NCBI GenBank assembly: GCA_005239175.1
Contig: SOPS01000005.1
Location: forward strand, 62,001-126,000
DNA from: a halophilic archaeon SHRA6
GTDB taxonomy: Archaea > Halobacteriota > Halobacteria > Halobacteriales > Haloferacaceae
Direction: 5' to 3'
DNA: 64,000 nt
Position 1 is the stretch's first letter. Each line of letters opens with the position of its first letter. Shown piece by piece: positions 35,057 to 44,294 of this stretch. Position numbers and translations under genes: made by a program. The notes under the pieces are model-generated. The model ran no database searches. It was not told the DNA's origin and worked only from the letters and a program-made list of their open reading frames with translations.

Positions 35057-35569
35057 CTAGTTGCTCCCAGCCCCGTCACAACACATCTCGAGGTCGGCAA
35101 TCCGATCGATACCGTGATGAGCAAGCTCAAGCGTTTCCATCGCGACGGTTTCTCGGTCTGCAACGAGCGTCGGCCCGACCCACCGCACGGGAATCGCAGC
35201 ATGACAAATCCAACCCGTAACCGGCGTCCCCCGGTTGTTGAGCAGACAAATCCGCACATCTTGCGGGGCGACCTTCCCGGCGAGCCAGTCGTGCAACCAT
35301 GTCCAGAGGGCTTGATCGTCTGTCACACCGCGGCGAAGCTCAAGTTCCGGCGAGCCCGTCTCCCGCTGCTCGGGTGTACTTGCCGCCATCGAGGCGGCCA
35401 CTGGACGGCAGTTATTCGTTGGCTCATCCTGTGCTGATCGCGAGGCGGTCTTGGCAATTGTGACGTCAACCGAGAGCCCACGGACCTCGGTGAATCCCAG
35501 CGCTGGAAGCGATTTGCAGGAGACACAAAACTGATTGGCACGATAGGGATCACTGCCCCGAGCGCTCAC
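35057..35569 (-). CDS. Contractile-tail inner-tube-like protein (second of pair)
   Basis: The 170-residue protein fits the phage tail-tube/contractile injection system tube family (gp19/Afp1/Pvc1-like). It has DPYRANQFCVSC, then GFTEVRGLSVDV, a central PELELRRGVTDDQALWTWLH, IPVRWVGPTLVADRETVAMET and terminal LELAHHGIDR. A variable linker near residues 43-75 is Ser/Ala-rich. It overlaps the upstream tube-like gene by four bases. No sheath, baseplate, spike or ATPase genes are nearby, so the two may work with a system elsewhere or be a relic. Confidence 0.65.
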   Translation of the reverse strand: MSARGSDPYRANQFCVSCKSLPALGFTEVRGLSVDVTIAKTASRSAQDEPTNNCRPVAASMAASTPEQRETGSPELELRRGVTDDQALWTWLHDWLAGKVAPQDVRICLLNNRGTPVTGWICHAAIPVRWVGPTLVADRETVAMETLELAHHGIDRIADLEMCCDGAGSN

Positions 35570-36177
35570 GTCTCCTCTTTCTCCTTGTTACGAACTTTCT
35601 TTTCCTGGTGACTCTTGCCGACCAGCGAGTCGATTCCCTGGGGTACGCCCACTCCGCGTGGAAGTGTCCCGGTTGGAACCTCCTCCACTTCGTCAGTACG
35701 TTCGGAGTCCGCCTCGCTCTCCTCGTCGGATTGCGCAAAGGCGATGCGGCCAAAGCCTTCGTTCACGATGACGAGTCGTTCGATTGCGACCTCGTCCGCC
35801 ACGGCGGACAGTCGAGGCCCTTCGTACTGGGACGGCCACGCCTCTCGAAACGTCCAGCGGGCTGCTGGATAGCCTGTTGCATCTAACAAGACGACGGCGG
35901 CCAGTCGACGAGCCTCATCCATCTTTCCCTGCTCAACGAGCGTCCGCCACTCGAACAGTTCGATCGAACTATCGGTAATCCCAGTTTCCAAAATCAGGGG
36001 CCCGTACTCGTTTAGACCAGGAAGCTTCCGTGGTGTCGGGGGTTCATTCCCCTCTCGGTACGTAATCACACCCGACGAAGCGGTCGGAACCCGACAGTGG
36101 CTGAACCCTGCCTTGACGATGCCGTCAATTTCGAGCATAAAACGCATTTGCCGGTACGGATCAACTCTCCCAGCCAT
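35566..36177 (-). CDS. Contractile-tail inner-tube-like protein (first of pair)
   Basis: The 203-residue protein begins DPYRQMRFMLEIDG after five residues. It contains GFSHCRVPTASSGVITYREG, PRKLPGLNEYGPLILETGI, WRTLVEQGKMDEARRLAAVV, ARWTFREAWPSQYEGPRL and VAIERLVIVNEGF. These are the landmarks of the T4 gp19-like tube family shared by phage tails and extracellular contractile injection systems. The last 55 residues are an acidic tail ending in a Lys/Glu-rich stretch, unusual for the family. The stop overlaps the start of the second tube-like gene. Confidence 0.75.
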   Translation of the reverse strand: MAGRVDPYRQMRFMLEIDGIVKAGFSHCRVPTASSGVITYREGNEPPTPRKLPGLNEYGPLILETGITDSSIELFEWRTLVEQGKMDEARRLAAVVLLDATGYPAARWTFREAWPSQYEGPRLSAVADEVAIERLVIVNEGFGRIAFAQSDEESEADSERTDEVEEVPTGTLPRGVGVPQGIDSLVGKSHQEKKVRNKEKEET

Positions 36178-36530
36178 GGTTAGGCCCCACCTGAGCGGTG
36201 GTTAGCGGCTCTCTTTCCGAGAGTATTACCGATAGTCTGAAAATACATCAGAGGTACACTCGCTGGGGGGTATGATGAATGTTTGCTCTGCGGGAGCGTC
36301 TCACATGCAGGTCAATCCGTGCAAGATACGCGCGCGCGGTATTCAGCACTGCCGTCGGAACCTACTCCGATTCTGGTAGACTCTCCGTGACCGACACAGA
36401 GCGTGTAGTCAGCACACTGAAGAAGTACCTAACAAGATGTTGCCATATGGGACTACTGGCGATAGCTATCCGTCTATGTAATTAATATAAGTTTCAGAAA
36501 ATCCTTAACGCCGCTTAGACGTAACTATAC
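36178..36530. other. Intergenic region upstream of the tail-tube pair
   Basis: No convincing gene was found. AT-rich stretches near 36478-36495 and 36220-36250 could hold the promoters for the zinc-ribbon gene on the plus strand and the tube genes on the minus strand. Confidence 0.5.
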
Positions 36531-36740
36531 ATGATGAACTCAAGCGATAACGACCATAACCGAACCATCCAACAGAAGGGGACTTTCTTTTGTTTCAAAT
36601 GTGAGCACAGCGGGCATTTCTCTCAAGACTGGCTCAAGATCTGTGACGATAGCGGTTGCTCAATCGTTTGCCCTAACTGTGGAGTAAAAATCGATCAGCG
36701 AACGGTTCAAGACCCACTTGCACCTGCAGAGGCAGATTAA
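36531..36740 (+). CDS. Small zinc-ribbon protein
   Basis: The 69-residue protein has four Cys in two CxxC knuckles: FCFKC and VCPNC, about 26 residues apart, as in small haloarchaeal zinc ribbons (similar to DUF8106). A second Met follows immediately (36534), so either start is possible. The intervening segment (SQDWLKICDDSGCS) adds two more Cys. No partner is obvious; the HalOD1 gene follows 33 bases later. Confidence 0.65.
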   Translation: MMNSSDNDHNRTIQQKGTFFCFKCEHSGHFSQDWLKICDDSGCSIVCPNCGVKIDQRTVQDPLAPAEAD

Positions 36741-36773
36741 CGTCTTCGCAAATACAGCACGAAATAATGAGGA

Positions 36774-37076
36774 ATGTATTTGCCCCTCTACGGTCAAGAT
36801 ATGCTATTGGTTGACACACAAGAAATATTCTACGAGCCAGAACAAGGCGAAAAGCTGAGCACAGCTGTCGTCATGGCCGTAGCAGAGGCCCACGGCGAGG
36901 ATGCGGTTGATCAAACGTGGCGAATCAGTGACCACATTGATACAGACGCACTTGATGATCTTTTTGAACAGCCTCATCAGGTCAACGGTATGCAGTTCAG
37001 AGTAGATTCTGTGACGGCAACCATCAGTTCAGATACGAGCGGAAAGCTGGTCATTAAAATCGAACCATATCGCTAA
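36774..37076 (+). CDS. HalOD1 output-domain protein
   Basis: The 100-residue protein consists of the HalOD1 domain: KLSTAVVMAVAEAHGEDAVD, DHIDTDALDDLFE and MQFRVDSVTATISSDTSG. This haloarchaea-specific domain is a putative signalling output module. There is no receiver or sensor domain. The start could also be at 36801 (MLLVDTQEI). It is downstream of the zinc-ribbon gene in the same direction. Confidence 0.8.
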   Translation: MYLPLYGQDMLLVDTQEIFYEPEQGEKLSTAVVMAVAEAHGEDAVDQTWRISDHIDTDALDDLFEQPHQVNGMQFRVDSVTATISSDTSGKLVIKIEPYR

Positions 37077-37391
37077 GAGACACCTCTCAAAGACCAACTG
37101 TTTCTGCCGAGGATAAGATTTCAACACGCCGATTCTAGCAGCTGCTAATTGTTTCAAGACCCACTGTACGCCGTAGACCAGACGTTGCCAGCTCCTCGGC
37201 AGTGGTATTGGCTGTCCCCTCTGCTGTACCAGTCGGAGATTCCCGATCGCTCTCGGCGTTGGTTTGGGAGGCGATGATCGTTCCACCGATCCGCTGATGA
37301 AAAGATCGAGCCACGGGTCATTGATGACTGGATCGAGCCGGGAAGTAACGGACTAGACGAGGAGAGCCACAATGTGAGCCGTGAGAGGATA
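37077..37391. other. Intergenic DNA with possible decayed coding sequence
   Basis: No intact gene was found. On the minus strand an open stretch of about 40 codons (37136-37280) rich in Thr, Ala, Glu and Ser reads like a haloarchaeal protein fragment, but it lacks a start and is not continuous with its upstream frame. Identity unknown. Confidence 0.35.
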
Positions 37392-38336
37392 TCACCGAAC
37401 ACCGGTGTCGACTCGGGGATCAAGGATGGTGTACGAAATATCCTGTAAAATGTTTGCGACGACTCCGGTGGCGACAATAACAAGCATCCCACCGAGTATG
37501 ACCGGGAGGTCGCGTGCGTAGACGGACTCGAAGAGGAGGAAACCGATCCCCTGTATGCCGAACAGAACCTCAATCACGAATACGGCGAGAACAAGCAGCG
37601 AAAGCGCTTCGGTAAAGAGCATCGAGAACAGCGGAATCGCCGCGTTACGAACGACATGAGCGGCTATTTGTTGTTGTGAACCGCCCTTCGCTTTGACAAG
37701 CGAGACCGATTCGGCGTGGACGTGTGCAAGCGAATGCGATCGGGCATAGCTCACGTAGCCACCCAGCAGCGCCGTGCAGGTCAGAGCGATCGGCAGCACG
37801 TGAGCGAAGATGTACTCAGGAAGAGACACAGCACCACCGTAGTCGAGCGAATAGATCATGCCACCGAGCCAGAAGTTCGGAAGCGCAAACAACACGTACG
37901 CCGTGGTCACACCACTACTTGTCAATATACTGTTCGAACGGAGCGCAGCGTACAGCCCGATAAGCGTACCGAGTGCGATCGCAATGACAACGGCGGGTAA
38001 AACGTAGGTTGCGGTTCGAAACACAGCTGCAGTGACGAGTTCGATCGCGGGGTCACCGCTCGCAAACGAGTTGCCCCACTCGAGCGTGAGCATACTCGTG
38101 ATCCAGTCGAAGTACTGTTCTGAGAGCGATCGATCGAGCCCACGCGACGCCACATACTCTTCAACGGCGGCATCAATCTCGGAATCATCCGCTTGTACGA
38201 ATCGAAGGTTGCCAACGATGCCATCGACGACCCAGTCGTTTGTGGCCGTAAAGAGCACGAAAATAGCCGTCAAAAGCCCCCACGCGGCGACAAGACCCAG
38301 CAAGATACGCTGTACAAATAGCCGTAGCAAGCTCAT
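37392..38336 (-). CDS. Second peptide-type ABC permease (DppB-like), divergently oriented
   Basis: The 314-residue permease has the DppB-like N-terminus MSLLRLFVQRILLGLVAAWG and six membrane spans. The EAA loop (ESVSLVKAKGGSQQQIAAHV) is less canonical than in the first set. The C-terminus is ISYTILDPRVD. The ATG at 38336 is used since 15 upstream in-frame residues are not helix-like. It is transcribed away from its presumed partner permease (38512), an unusual arrangement. Confidence 0.88.
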   Translation of the reverse strand: MSLLRLFVQRILLGLVAAWGLLTAIFVLFTATNDWVVDGIVGNLRFVQADDSEIDAAVEEYVASRGLDRSLSEQYFDWITSMLTLEWGNSFASGDPAIELVTAAVFRTATYVLPAVVIAIALGTLIGLYAALRSNSILTSSGVTTAYVLFALPNFWLGGMIYSLDYGGAVSLPEYIFAHVLPIALTCTALLGGYVSYARSHSLAHVHAESVSLVKAKGGSQQQIAAHVVRNAAIPLFSMLFTEALSLLVLAVFVIEVLFGIQGIGFLLFESVYARDLPVILGGMLVIVATGVVANILQDISYTILDPRVDTGVR

Positions 38337-38511
38337 TGTCGAGTCACCGCCGACACGGGGCCCGACCACCGTATCGCGCACGAACGGTTGGAGGGCATGT
38401 TACAGCTATCCACACGGGTGTAAGTAATAATTTTGTATCCGTTGGGAGAACAGAAACCGATTGCGTACATTTTTATAATCTCCACGTGCGTTTCGTGGTA
38501 ATCCGGCCTCC

Positions 38512-39729
38512 ATGGAACGAAAATCCGAAGACCAATCGACAACGTTTGAGGACATCGATTGGAGCCGTGTTGAGCCAACTCCGAAACGATTGACACCGGA
38601 GCGTCTGGTTACTGGAATCGGGTTGGTTCTCCTTGGGGCGCTTTTTATTTATGATCGAGCCGGGAACGGTGTCGGCGTCGTCGAAGCGTGGGATATGGCG
38701 CCGATCGAGTGGGTAATTCTGATCGGTTCGGTATGTATTCTCGGCTACGTCATCGTTCCACTCTGTATCGCTCATGAACAAACGCGCACCGCCCTCGCCG
38801 GCGTCCTTCGACAGCCGGCAGCGCTGGCTGCGGCTGTGTATCTCGGAATATTTGTCTCTGTTGCCGTCTTCGGTCCCCTCGTTACGGGCTATCAAGAGCT
38901 CCGTTTCGAGCACGCATTCCATCCGCCGCTCGGCGCAACAATCTCGGGAGAGCCGAAGCCGATCGACTGCCTCGGGAGAGAAACGGCGCTCGATTTTGGG
39001 ACCGCATGTCATGGATCATGGGAGTATCCACTGGGGACGAACGAGCGTGGCCATCCCATGGGCTACCTGTTAGTTGAAGGTGCACGAGTAGTCCTCTATG
39101 TCATGATATTCACGCTTGCGTTTGTTGTGCCGCTTGCCACAGTTGTTGGCGTTGTTGCGGGGCTTCGAGGCGGCCTCGTTGACAGCGTCCTTATGTCGTA
39201 CGTCGATATGCAGCTGAGTCTTCCTGCGATCATCGTATACATTGTTGGATATATGTACTGGAATCCCTCGCTGCTGTTATTGCTTGTCACGTTTGGGTTA
39301 CTCAGTTGGGGTGGAATCGCCCGGCTTGTTCGAAGCGAAGTACTCCAGCGGCGAGAGGACGGGTACGTTCTGGTTGCGAGAAGCCTCGGCTGTTCGCGGC
39401 GGTACCTTGCAAAGCGCCACATCGTGCCAAATATTACGAATACGCTGCTTCCTGCGGTGTTCCAACTGTTCGCCCTGCTGATTGTTGTCGAGGCAGGAGT
39501 TGCGTTCTTGGGGTATCACCAAGTGGAGTTGTATTCGTGGGGATCAACGATTTCTGAATCGATTAACGCCGCGGTGCCCGCGACGATGCAGGGGCGAACA
39601 ACGCATCCAGCCTACCAGATTTGGTGGGTATCGACGCTGCCCGCGATCGCGCTCACATGCACCGTACTCTCACTGAAAATCCTTGGTGATCGACTTCGAG
39701 ATGCGCTCGATCCGCGAGGGGGATGGTAG
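38512..39729 (+). CDS. Second peptide-type ABC permease (DppC-like)
   Basis: The 405-residue permease is longer than usual. An N-terminal extension with two added hydrophobic segments (about residues 35-50 and 65-85) precedes the standard DppC body. The motif YPLGTNERGHPMGYLLVEGA and the EAA loop GYVLVARSLGCSRRYLAKRH are present, and it ends in LGDRLRDALDPRGGW. It is the first of a three-gene operon with two ATPases. Confidence 0.88.
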   Translation: MERKSEDQSTTFEDIDWSRVEPTPKRLTPERLVTGIGLVLLGALFIYDRAGNGVGVVEAWDMAPIEWVILIGSVCILGYVIVPLCIAHEQTRTALAGVLRQPAALAAAVYLGIFVSVAVFGPLVTGYQELRFEHAFHPPLGATISGEPKPIDCLGRETALDFGTACHGSWEYPLGTNERGHPMGYLLVEGARVVLYVMIFTLAFVVPLATVVGVVAGLRGGLVDSVLMSYVDMQLSLPAIIVYIVGYMYWNPSLLLLLVTFGLLSWGGIARLVRSEVLQRREDGYVLVARSLGCSRRYLAKRHIVPNITNTLLPAVFQLFALLIVVEAGVAFLGYHQVELYSWGSTISESINAAVPATMQGRTTHPAYQIWWVSTLPAIALTCTVLSLKILGDRLRDALDPRGGW

Positions 39730-39732
39730 ACC

Positions 39733-40791
39733 ATGTCAAAACAATCTCCCGTGGACGGACGGGGAAATACGCCGCTGTTGGAGGTCTCGAACTTGCGGAC
39801 GGAGATTACCACCAAAAACGAGCCAGTACGTGCGGTCGATAGCGTGAGTTTCTCTGTCGGTCGGGGTGAAATTGTCTGTATTGTCGGAGAATCCGGAAGC
39901 GGAAAAAGCGTCACCTGTGAGTCGATTACTCGGATTATCCCACAGCCACCGGCGAGTATCCGAAGCGGGACGGTCTCGTTTGACGGCACGCCGTTGTCGA
40001 CGGAGGAAAACGCTCTCCGATCGATCCGTGGCGATCAAATCGCCCATATTTTCCAGAATCCACAACAATCGCTCGATCCGGTTTACACCGTCGGAGAGCA
40101 GATTATAGAGGCGATACAGATGCACAGGGACGTCTCAAGACGAGAGGCCAGAGCGGAATCGGTTACACTGCTCCGGGAGGTCGGGATCGCCAATGCAACA
40201 GCCAGAATCGATGACTACCCGCACCAGTTTTCCGGCGGGATGAAACAGCGGATCGCGATTGCGATCGCACTGGCTTCGGACCCGGCGCTGCTGATCGCCG
40301 ATGAACCGACGACTGCGGTAGATGTGACGGTGCAAGCGCGGCTTTTGGAACTGTTCGATCGACTTTCGAAAGGCGGGATGTCGATACTGTTGGTAACGCA
40401 CAATCTTCGCGTTGTGGCTGCGTTAGCGGATCGAGTGCTCGTTATGTATGGGGGAACGATCGTCGAACGAGGACCGACAGCTGAACTGTTCGATGAGCCG
40501 GCGCATCCGTACACCCAAGATCTGTTTGAAAGCTACGGATCGATCGACGATCGGAGAACAACGCGTGCACGGCGCGAGATTCCGACCGCCGGCTGCCGGT
40601 TCCAAAACGAGTGTCCGTTTGTGGTGCCCGAATGTACCTCGGGAGCACAACCGGCGTTTGTACCGGTAACAACAGACAGCAACCATATGGTGTCATGTGT
40701 TTATTACGGAGGGTCCTACGAGTCGAATCCGATCCGGAACACAGACCGCACGACCGATACACAACAGACGGAACAATCTACAGAGCAATGA
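39733..40791 (+). CDS. Peptide ABC importer ATPase (DppD-like)
   Basis: The 352-residue ATPase has Walker [11 protein letters not shown]-loop [10 protein letters not shown], signature FSGGMKQR, Walker [10 protein letters not shown] and H-loop VTHNL. The C-terminal oligopeptide-type extension includes the Cys-containing [14 protein letters not shown], whose four-Cys pattern in this family binds an Fe-S cluster. It is three bases after the permease and overlaps the next ATPase by four bases. Confidence 0.94.
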   Translation: MSKQSPVDGRGNTPLLEVSNLRTEITTKNEPVRAVDSVSFSVGRGEIVCIVGESGSGKSVTCESITRIIPQPPASIRSGTVSFDGTPLSTEENALRSIRGDQIAHIFQNPQQSLDPVYTVGEQIIEAIQMHRDVSRREARAESVTLLREVGIANATARIDDYPHQFSGGMKQRIAIAIALASDPALLIADEPTTAVDVTVQARLLELFDRLSKGGMSILLVTHNLRVVAALADRVLVMYGGTIVERGPTAELFDEPAHPYTQDLFESYGSIDDRRTTRARREIPTAGCRFQNECPFVVPECTSGAQPAFVPVTTDSNHMVSCVYYGGSYESNPIRNTDRTTDTQQTEQSTEQ

Positions 40792-42083
40792 CGGGCGAAC
40801 AGTCACGGGAGTCGGGGATCGGAGCTGAGGACAAGGAGGATGTCCTTTTGTCTGTGCGTAATCTGCAGACACATTTCCCGGTGACAGAAGGGATACTCCG
40901 GCGAGAGGTCGGGCGCGTTCGGGCTGTTGATGGGGTCAGCTTCGCGCTGCAGCGTGGGGAAATCCTCGGAATTGTTGGTGAATCGGGAAGTGGGAAAACG
41001 ACAGTCGCTCACTCGATACTTCAGCTGCAAGAGCCAACGGCGGGAGAGATCTGGTTCGACGGGAACAATATCACAGCGCTATCTGAGCGTGAACTCCGCA
41101 GCTTCCGTCGACGAGCGCAGCTCATCGTTCAGGATCCGAACGACGCGTTCAATCCGCGGATGAAGGTTAGGGATGCGATCGCAGAGCCGTTGTTGCTGCA
41201 TGGAATACGCGATGCGTCGAAGCGACGGGCTATCGTCGAAGATATTGTCGAACGGGTCGGGCTGTCCGCAGACGACGGAGATCGGTATCCACACGAATTC
41301 TCCGGCGGCGAAAAACAACGGCTTGCGATCGCTCGGTCGCTCGTGGTGAATCCGGATCTAATCATCGCAGACGAGCCAACAAGCGCCCTCGATGATCGCG
41401 TGCAATCGGATATTTTGGCACTGCTCGATCGAATTCGACGCGAACACGACATTGCAGTGGTATTCATTAGCCACAACATCGAGCTCGTACGGCGGTTTTG
41501 TGATCGCGTTGCGGTGATGTATCTCGGCGAAATCGTTGAAAAGGGACGCACAAAACAGGTTATCGAAGATCCGGCACACCCATACACACAGGCGTTAGTC
41601 GGATCTGTCCCGACACTAGAGCCCGGCGTGCAGTCGTTTCCATCGCTGTTGACGGACACGGTTCCGGACCCTAGCGATCCACCGTCGGGCTGTCGGTTCC
41701 ACACGAGGTGTCCTTCGGTTATTGCACCGCCTGAACTCTCGATCGAAGCGGAGACGTGGACTGCGCTTGCAGGGTATCGGTTCACACTGGAGGCGCGAGA
41801 GCTACCGCCCGAAGTTGAGGAGGCGATCGAAGCCGAGCGAACAGAAGCCATCGCGGCCATCCGCGAAGCGTTCGATATTCCGAAAACCACGGGAGACGAT
41901 TCGATCGATGCTGCGATGGCGAGATCGATGGAAGCGCTCGCGTCCGGAGATACTGAAGCGGCTGCGTCGATCGCTTCAGACGCGCTTCCGACGATCTGTG
42001 AAACGACAGTCCCGGATGAGAGACAGGTAGGTGCGCGATCGGTTCGATGCCATTTGTATGACGATTCGGACGGGGCGGAGTAG
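40788..42083 (+). CDS. Peptide ABC importer ATPase (DppF-like) with C-terminal extension
   Basis: The 431-residue ATPase has Walker [10 protein letters not shown], a [15 protein letters not shown] segment, signature [10 protein letters not shown], Walker [10 protein letters not shown] and H-loop FISHNIELV. After the usual CRFHTRCP stretch it carries an added helical segment of about 100 residues rich in Glu/Ala ([20 protein letters not shown]) before a terminal Cys-containing tail. Such insertions occur in haloarchaeal DppF. The ATG overlaps the dppD-like stop. Confidence 0.93.
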   Translation: MTGEQSRESGIGAEDKEDVLLSVRNLQTHFPVTEGILRREVGRVRAVDGVSFALQRGEILGIVGESGSGKTTVAHSILQLQEPTAGEIWFDGNNITALSERELRSFRRRAQLIVQDPNDAFNPRMKVRDAIAEPLLLHGIRDASKRRAIVEDIVERVGLSADDGDRYPHEFSGGEKQRLAIARSLVVNPDLIIADEPTSALDDRVQSDILALLDRIRREHDIAVVFISHNIELVRRFCDRVAVMYLGEIVEKGRTKQVIEDPAHPYTQALVGSVPTLEPGVQSFPSLLTDTVPDPSDPPSGCRFHTRCPSVIAPPELSIEAETWTALAGYRFTLEARELPPEVEEAIEAERTEAIAAIREAFDIPKTTGDDSIDAAMARSMEALASGDTEAAASIASDALPTICETTVPDERQVGARSVRCHLYDDSDGAE

Positions 42084-42157
42084 ATCATGCCGTGGAAGAC
42101 AACGATCACCGAGAGCTAAGGTATCGAGGCAGTTGCGTGGATAAGAGGTCGAATAGA

Positions 42158-42470
42158 CTACTCGGTTACAATGTGTTCGGCCGAATCGGCCGATCGAAGA
42201 GTGCTCGCAGAGTGGTACAGTCCGCACGCCGCTGCACTGTCCGACGGTGCCGGTGACCCGGAATTCCCGCAGTCCAAGCGTCCACTCAATGTGAGGGGTG
42301 TGATCAGACAGACCACACCAGATGTGTCCAATGGTGTAGTCGGCCTCAGTTGGCTCTCGATACGCGTATACGGTGACTTGCCGCCCGGTCTGCAGGCGGG
42401 CCCCACACTGGTGGCAGACAACCACCCCATCTGCAAGCGTGCTGCGACGGAGCTGCGCTCGATCGGACAC
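42158..42470 (-). pseudogene. Haloarchaeal zinc-ribbon protein, possibly frameshifted
   Basis: The N-terminal 65 residues are convincing: MSDRAQLRRSTLADGVVVC, then HQCGARLQTGRQVTVYAYRE and a LGLREFRVTGTVGQC segment, as in small haloarchaeal zinc-ribbon proteins. After GTVGQC (near 42255) the frame becomes atypical and would run on to 41976, overlapping the end of the dppF-like gene by about 100 bases. A one-base shift would instead give a more protein-like end and a stop at 42158. Either a sequencing or real frameshift or a divergent tail explains this. Confidence 0.4.
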
Positions 42471-42579
42471 AACTGCTGAAATGTATCACTAATGGAGAGT
42501 TTCAACAAAGCTACCGCGCCGATTTTTTCGGCCCTCGGAGCACCGAAACCGATTTTTCCGATCGCATCCGAACAACGCT

Positions 42580-43797
42580 ATGACAGACCCGCTCGTGTGT
42601 TATCGGTGCGGAAATCAGTATCCGGCGGCCCGTCAGCGCTGTGATTGTGGAGAGCCACTTTGGTACAGCACCGGCCCTGTTGAGAGCAGTCTGTCTCTTG
42701 ACGGCGTCTCTCGATCGATGTGGGCATACGCGCCGTGGCTGCCTGTCGATCGGCCTGCACATGGGATCGCCGACGACATCGGTGGGACGCCACTCCATCG
42801 GCTCGAAGTAGCTGGAGGGAACTCGACGCTGTATCTCAAAAACGAGGGATTACACCCGACTGGGAGTTTCAAAGATCGCGGCAGCGCTGTCGGAGTGACG
42901 GCGATCGCCGACCGAGGAGTCGAGGCGATCGCGACAGTCTCACACGGAAACATGGCGATGAGCACTGCCGCGTGTGCAGCTGGAACGCTCCTCGACTGTT
43001 ACGTGTTTGTTCCAAGCGATATCCCGGTCGAACGGATCGAACAGATCGGCCAATTCGGGGCGACAATCGTCCGGGTCGAGGGACCGTACGGGGAGTTATA
43101 CGAGCGATCGCTCGAACTCGAATCTGATCGTGACGTCGCGTTCGTCAACTCCGACTCGCCGCTTCGGACCGCTGGGCAGAAAACCACAGGTATGGAAATC
43201 GCGAGCGAGTTTGCGGCCCGCCGTGAGTTGCCACCCGTCCCGGACGCGATCGTGCTACCGGTCAGCTCCGGGGGCCACGCCAGCGCGACGTGGAACGGCC
43301 TCTGTGAGCTTCGTGATGCAGGACTCCTCGATAGGATTCCGCGGTTGTACCTCGTCCAGGCGGCCGCGTGTGCGCCGATCGCTCGCGCGTACGATCGCGG
43401 CGAGCCCACTGTCACGGCGCTCTCGCCCGAGGAGGTCGGGGAGACCATAGCGTACTCGATAGCGAACGCCGATCCGCCGAGTGGGACACGTGCACTCACC
43501 GCCGCGCGTGAAACCGAGGGAGCCGTCCTCGCGGTCGACGACGAAGAGATTCGAGACGCGAAGAATCGACTGGCCCGTGAGTTCGGCATAAGCGTCGAGT
43601 CGTCGTGTGCGACGACGCTCGCCGCGGTCGATCGGCTAACCGAGAGCGGCGAACTCGGGACTGACGAGCATGTCGTGCTCGTCGGAACTGGATCGGGGTT
43701 CAAAGAGCGGACAGCCGGTTCGGGGGGTTCGATCGCCCCGACAGACGTCTCGATCGACGATATTGCGTCGGTATTTGACGATCACGAGCGATCGTGA
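42580..43797 (+). CDS. Threonine synthase-like PLP enzyme
   Basis: The 405-residue enzyme has an N-terminal rubredoxin-like zinc knuckle (CYRCGNQY with CDCG) and the PLP-binding Lys98 in TGSFKDRG. Other motifs are TVSHGNMAMSTA and the phosphate-binding VSSGGH and GTGSGFKE. This is the threonine synthase branch of fold type II PLP enzymes, converting O-phosphohomoserine to threonine. Haloarchaea often carry several copies, so a paralogue with another substrate cannot be excluded. It stands alone. Confidence 0.85.
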   Translation: MTDPLVCYRCGNQYPAARQRCDCGEPLWYSTGPVESSLSLDGVSRSMWAYAPWLPVDRPAHGIADDIGGTPLHRLEVAGGNSTLYLKNEGLHPTGSFKDRGSAVGVTAIADRGVEAIATVSHGNMAMSTAACAAGTLLDCYVFVPSDIPVERIEQIGQFGATIVRVEGPYGELYERSLELESDRDVAFVNSDSPLRTAGQKTTGMEIASEFAARRELPPVPDAIVLPVSSGGHASATWNGLCELRDAGLLDRIPRLYLVQAAACAPIARAYDRGEPTVTALSPEEVGETIAYSIANADPPSGTRALTAARETEGAVLAVDDEEIRDAKNRLAREFGISVESSCATTLAAVDRLTESGELGTDEHVVLVGTGSGFKERTAGSGGSIAPTDVSIDDIASVFDDHERS

Positions 43798-43900
43798 TCG
43801 ATGCTTCAGCGACCTCACTGGGGATTCCGGCGATAAAGCGGCTGACTACCGTGTCTGTGTGTCCGACACATACTAACATACGAAGCCCATACCAGTCCCA

Positions 43901-44191
43901 ATGGTTCTGGAGGTAGCGTTCCGGCTCATCGCGGCTGTGATCCTCATCATCGCGCCAACGCTTCTGTTCCTCGGGCTCTGGCACGGGCTGCAGTACATGC
44001 GTGACGAACAGCTGATTGAACAGATCTACGGGGATACACCGGGCAGTGCCCGGCCACCTCAGTTCGATTTTTCCGTGCTGTTTTCCAACGGCGACCCAGC
44101 TACTGGTGACGACGCCAACCACGCGTGTGTGTACTGTGGAAAACCCGCGAATCGGAAGATGTGTCGACGGTGTCGCGATCAGTACCTCTGA
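43901..44191 (+). CDS. Single-span membrane protein with C-terminal zinc ribbon
   Basis: The 96-residue protein has one N-terminal membrane span (FRLIAAVILIIAPTLLFLGLW), a Pro/Asp-rich linker, and a C-terminal zinc ribbon with CVYCG and CRRC. The domain arrangement suggests a membrane-anchored zinc-binding adaptor facing the cytosol. No family name can be given with confidence. Confidence 0.7.
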   Translation: MVLEVAFRLIAAVILIIAPTLLFLGLWHGLQYMRDEQLIEQIYGDTPGSARPPQFDFSVLFSNGDPATGDDANHACVYCGKPANRKMCRRCRDQYL

Positions 44192-44294
44192 CGGTCGATC
44201 GGTAAGCTGAGAAACAACAGTTCTATCGGCGATTTAATCCCACTCAGTGAAAAGGCCCGCATAACAAAAGTATCATAGCATCGTACTGACGCGT

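Noticed and set aside
34875-38511. Complete contractile injection system cluster
   Set aside because: Only two tube-like genes are present; no sheath, baseplate, spike, cap or ATPase gene was found in the window.
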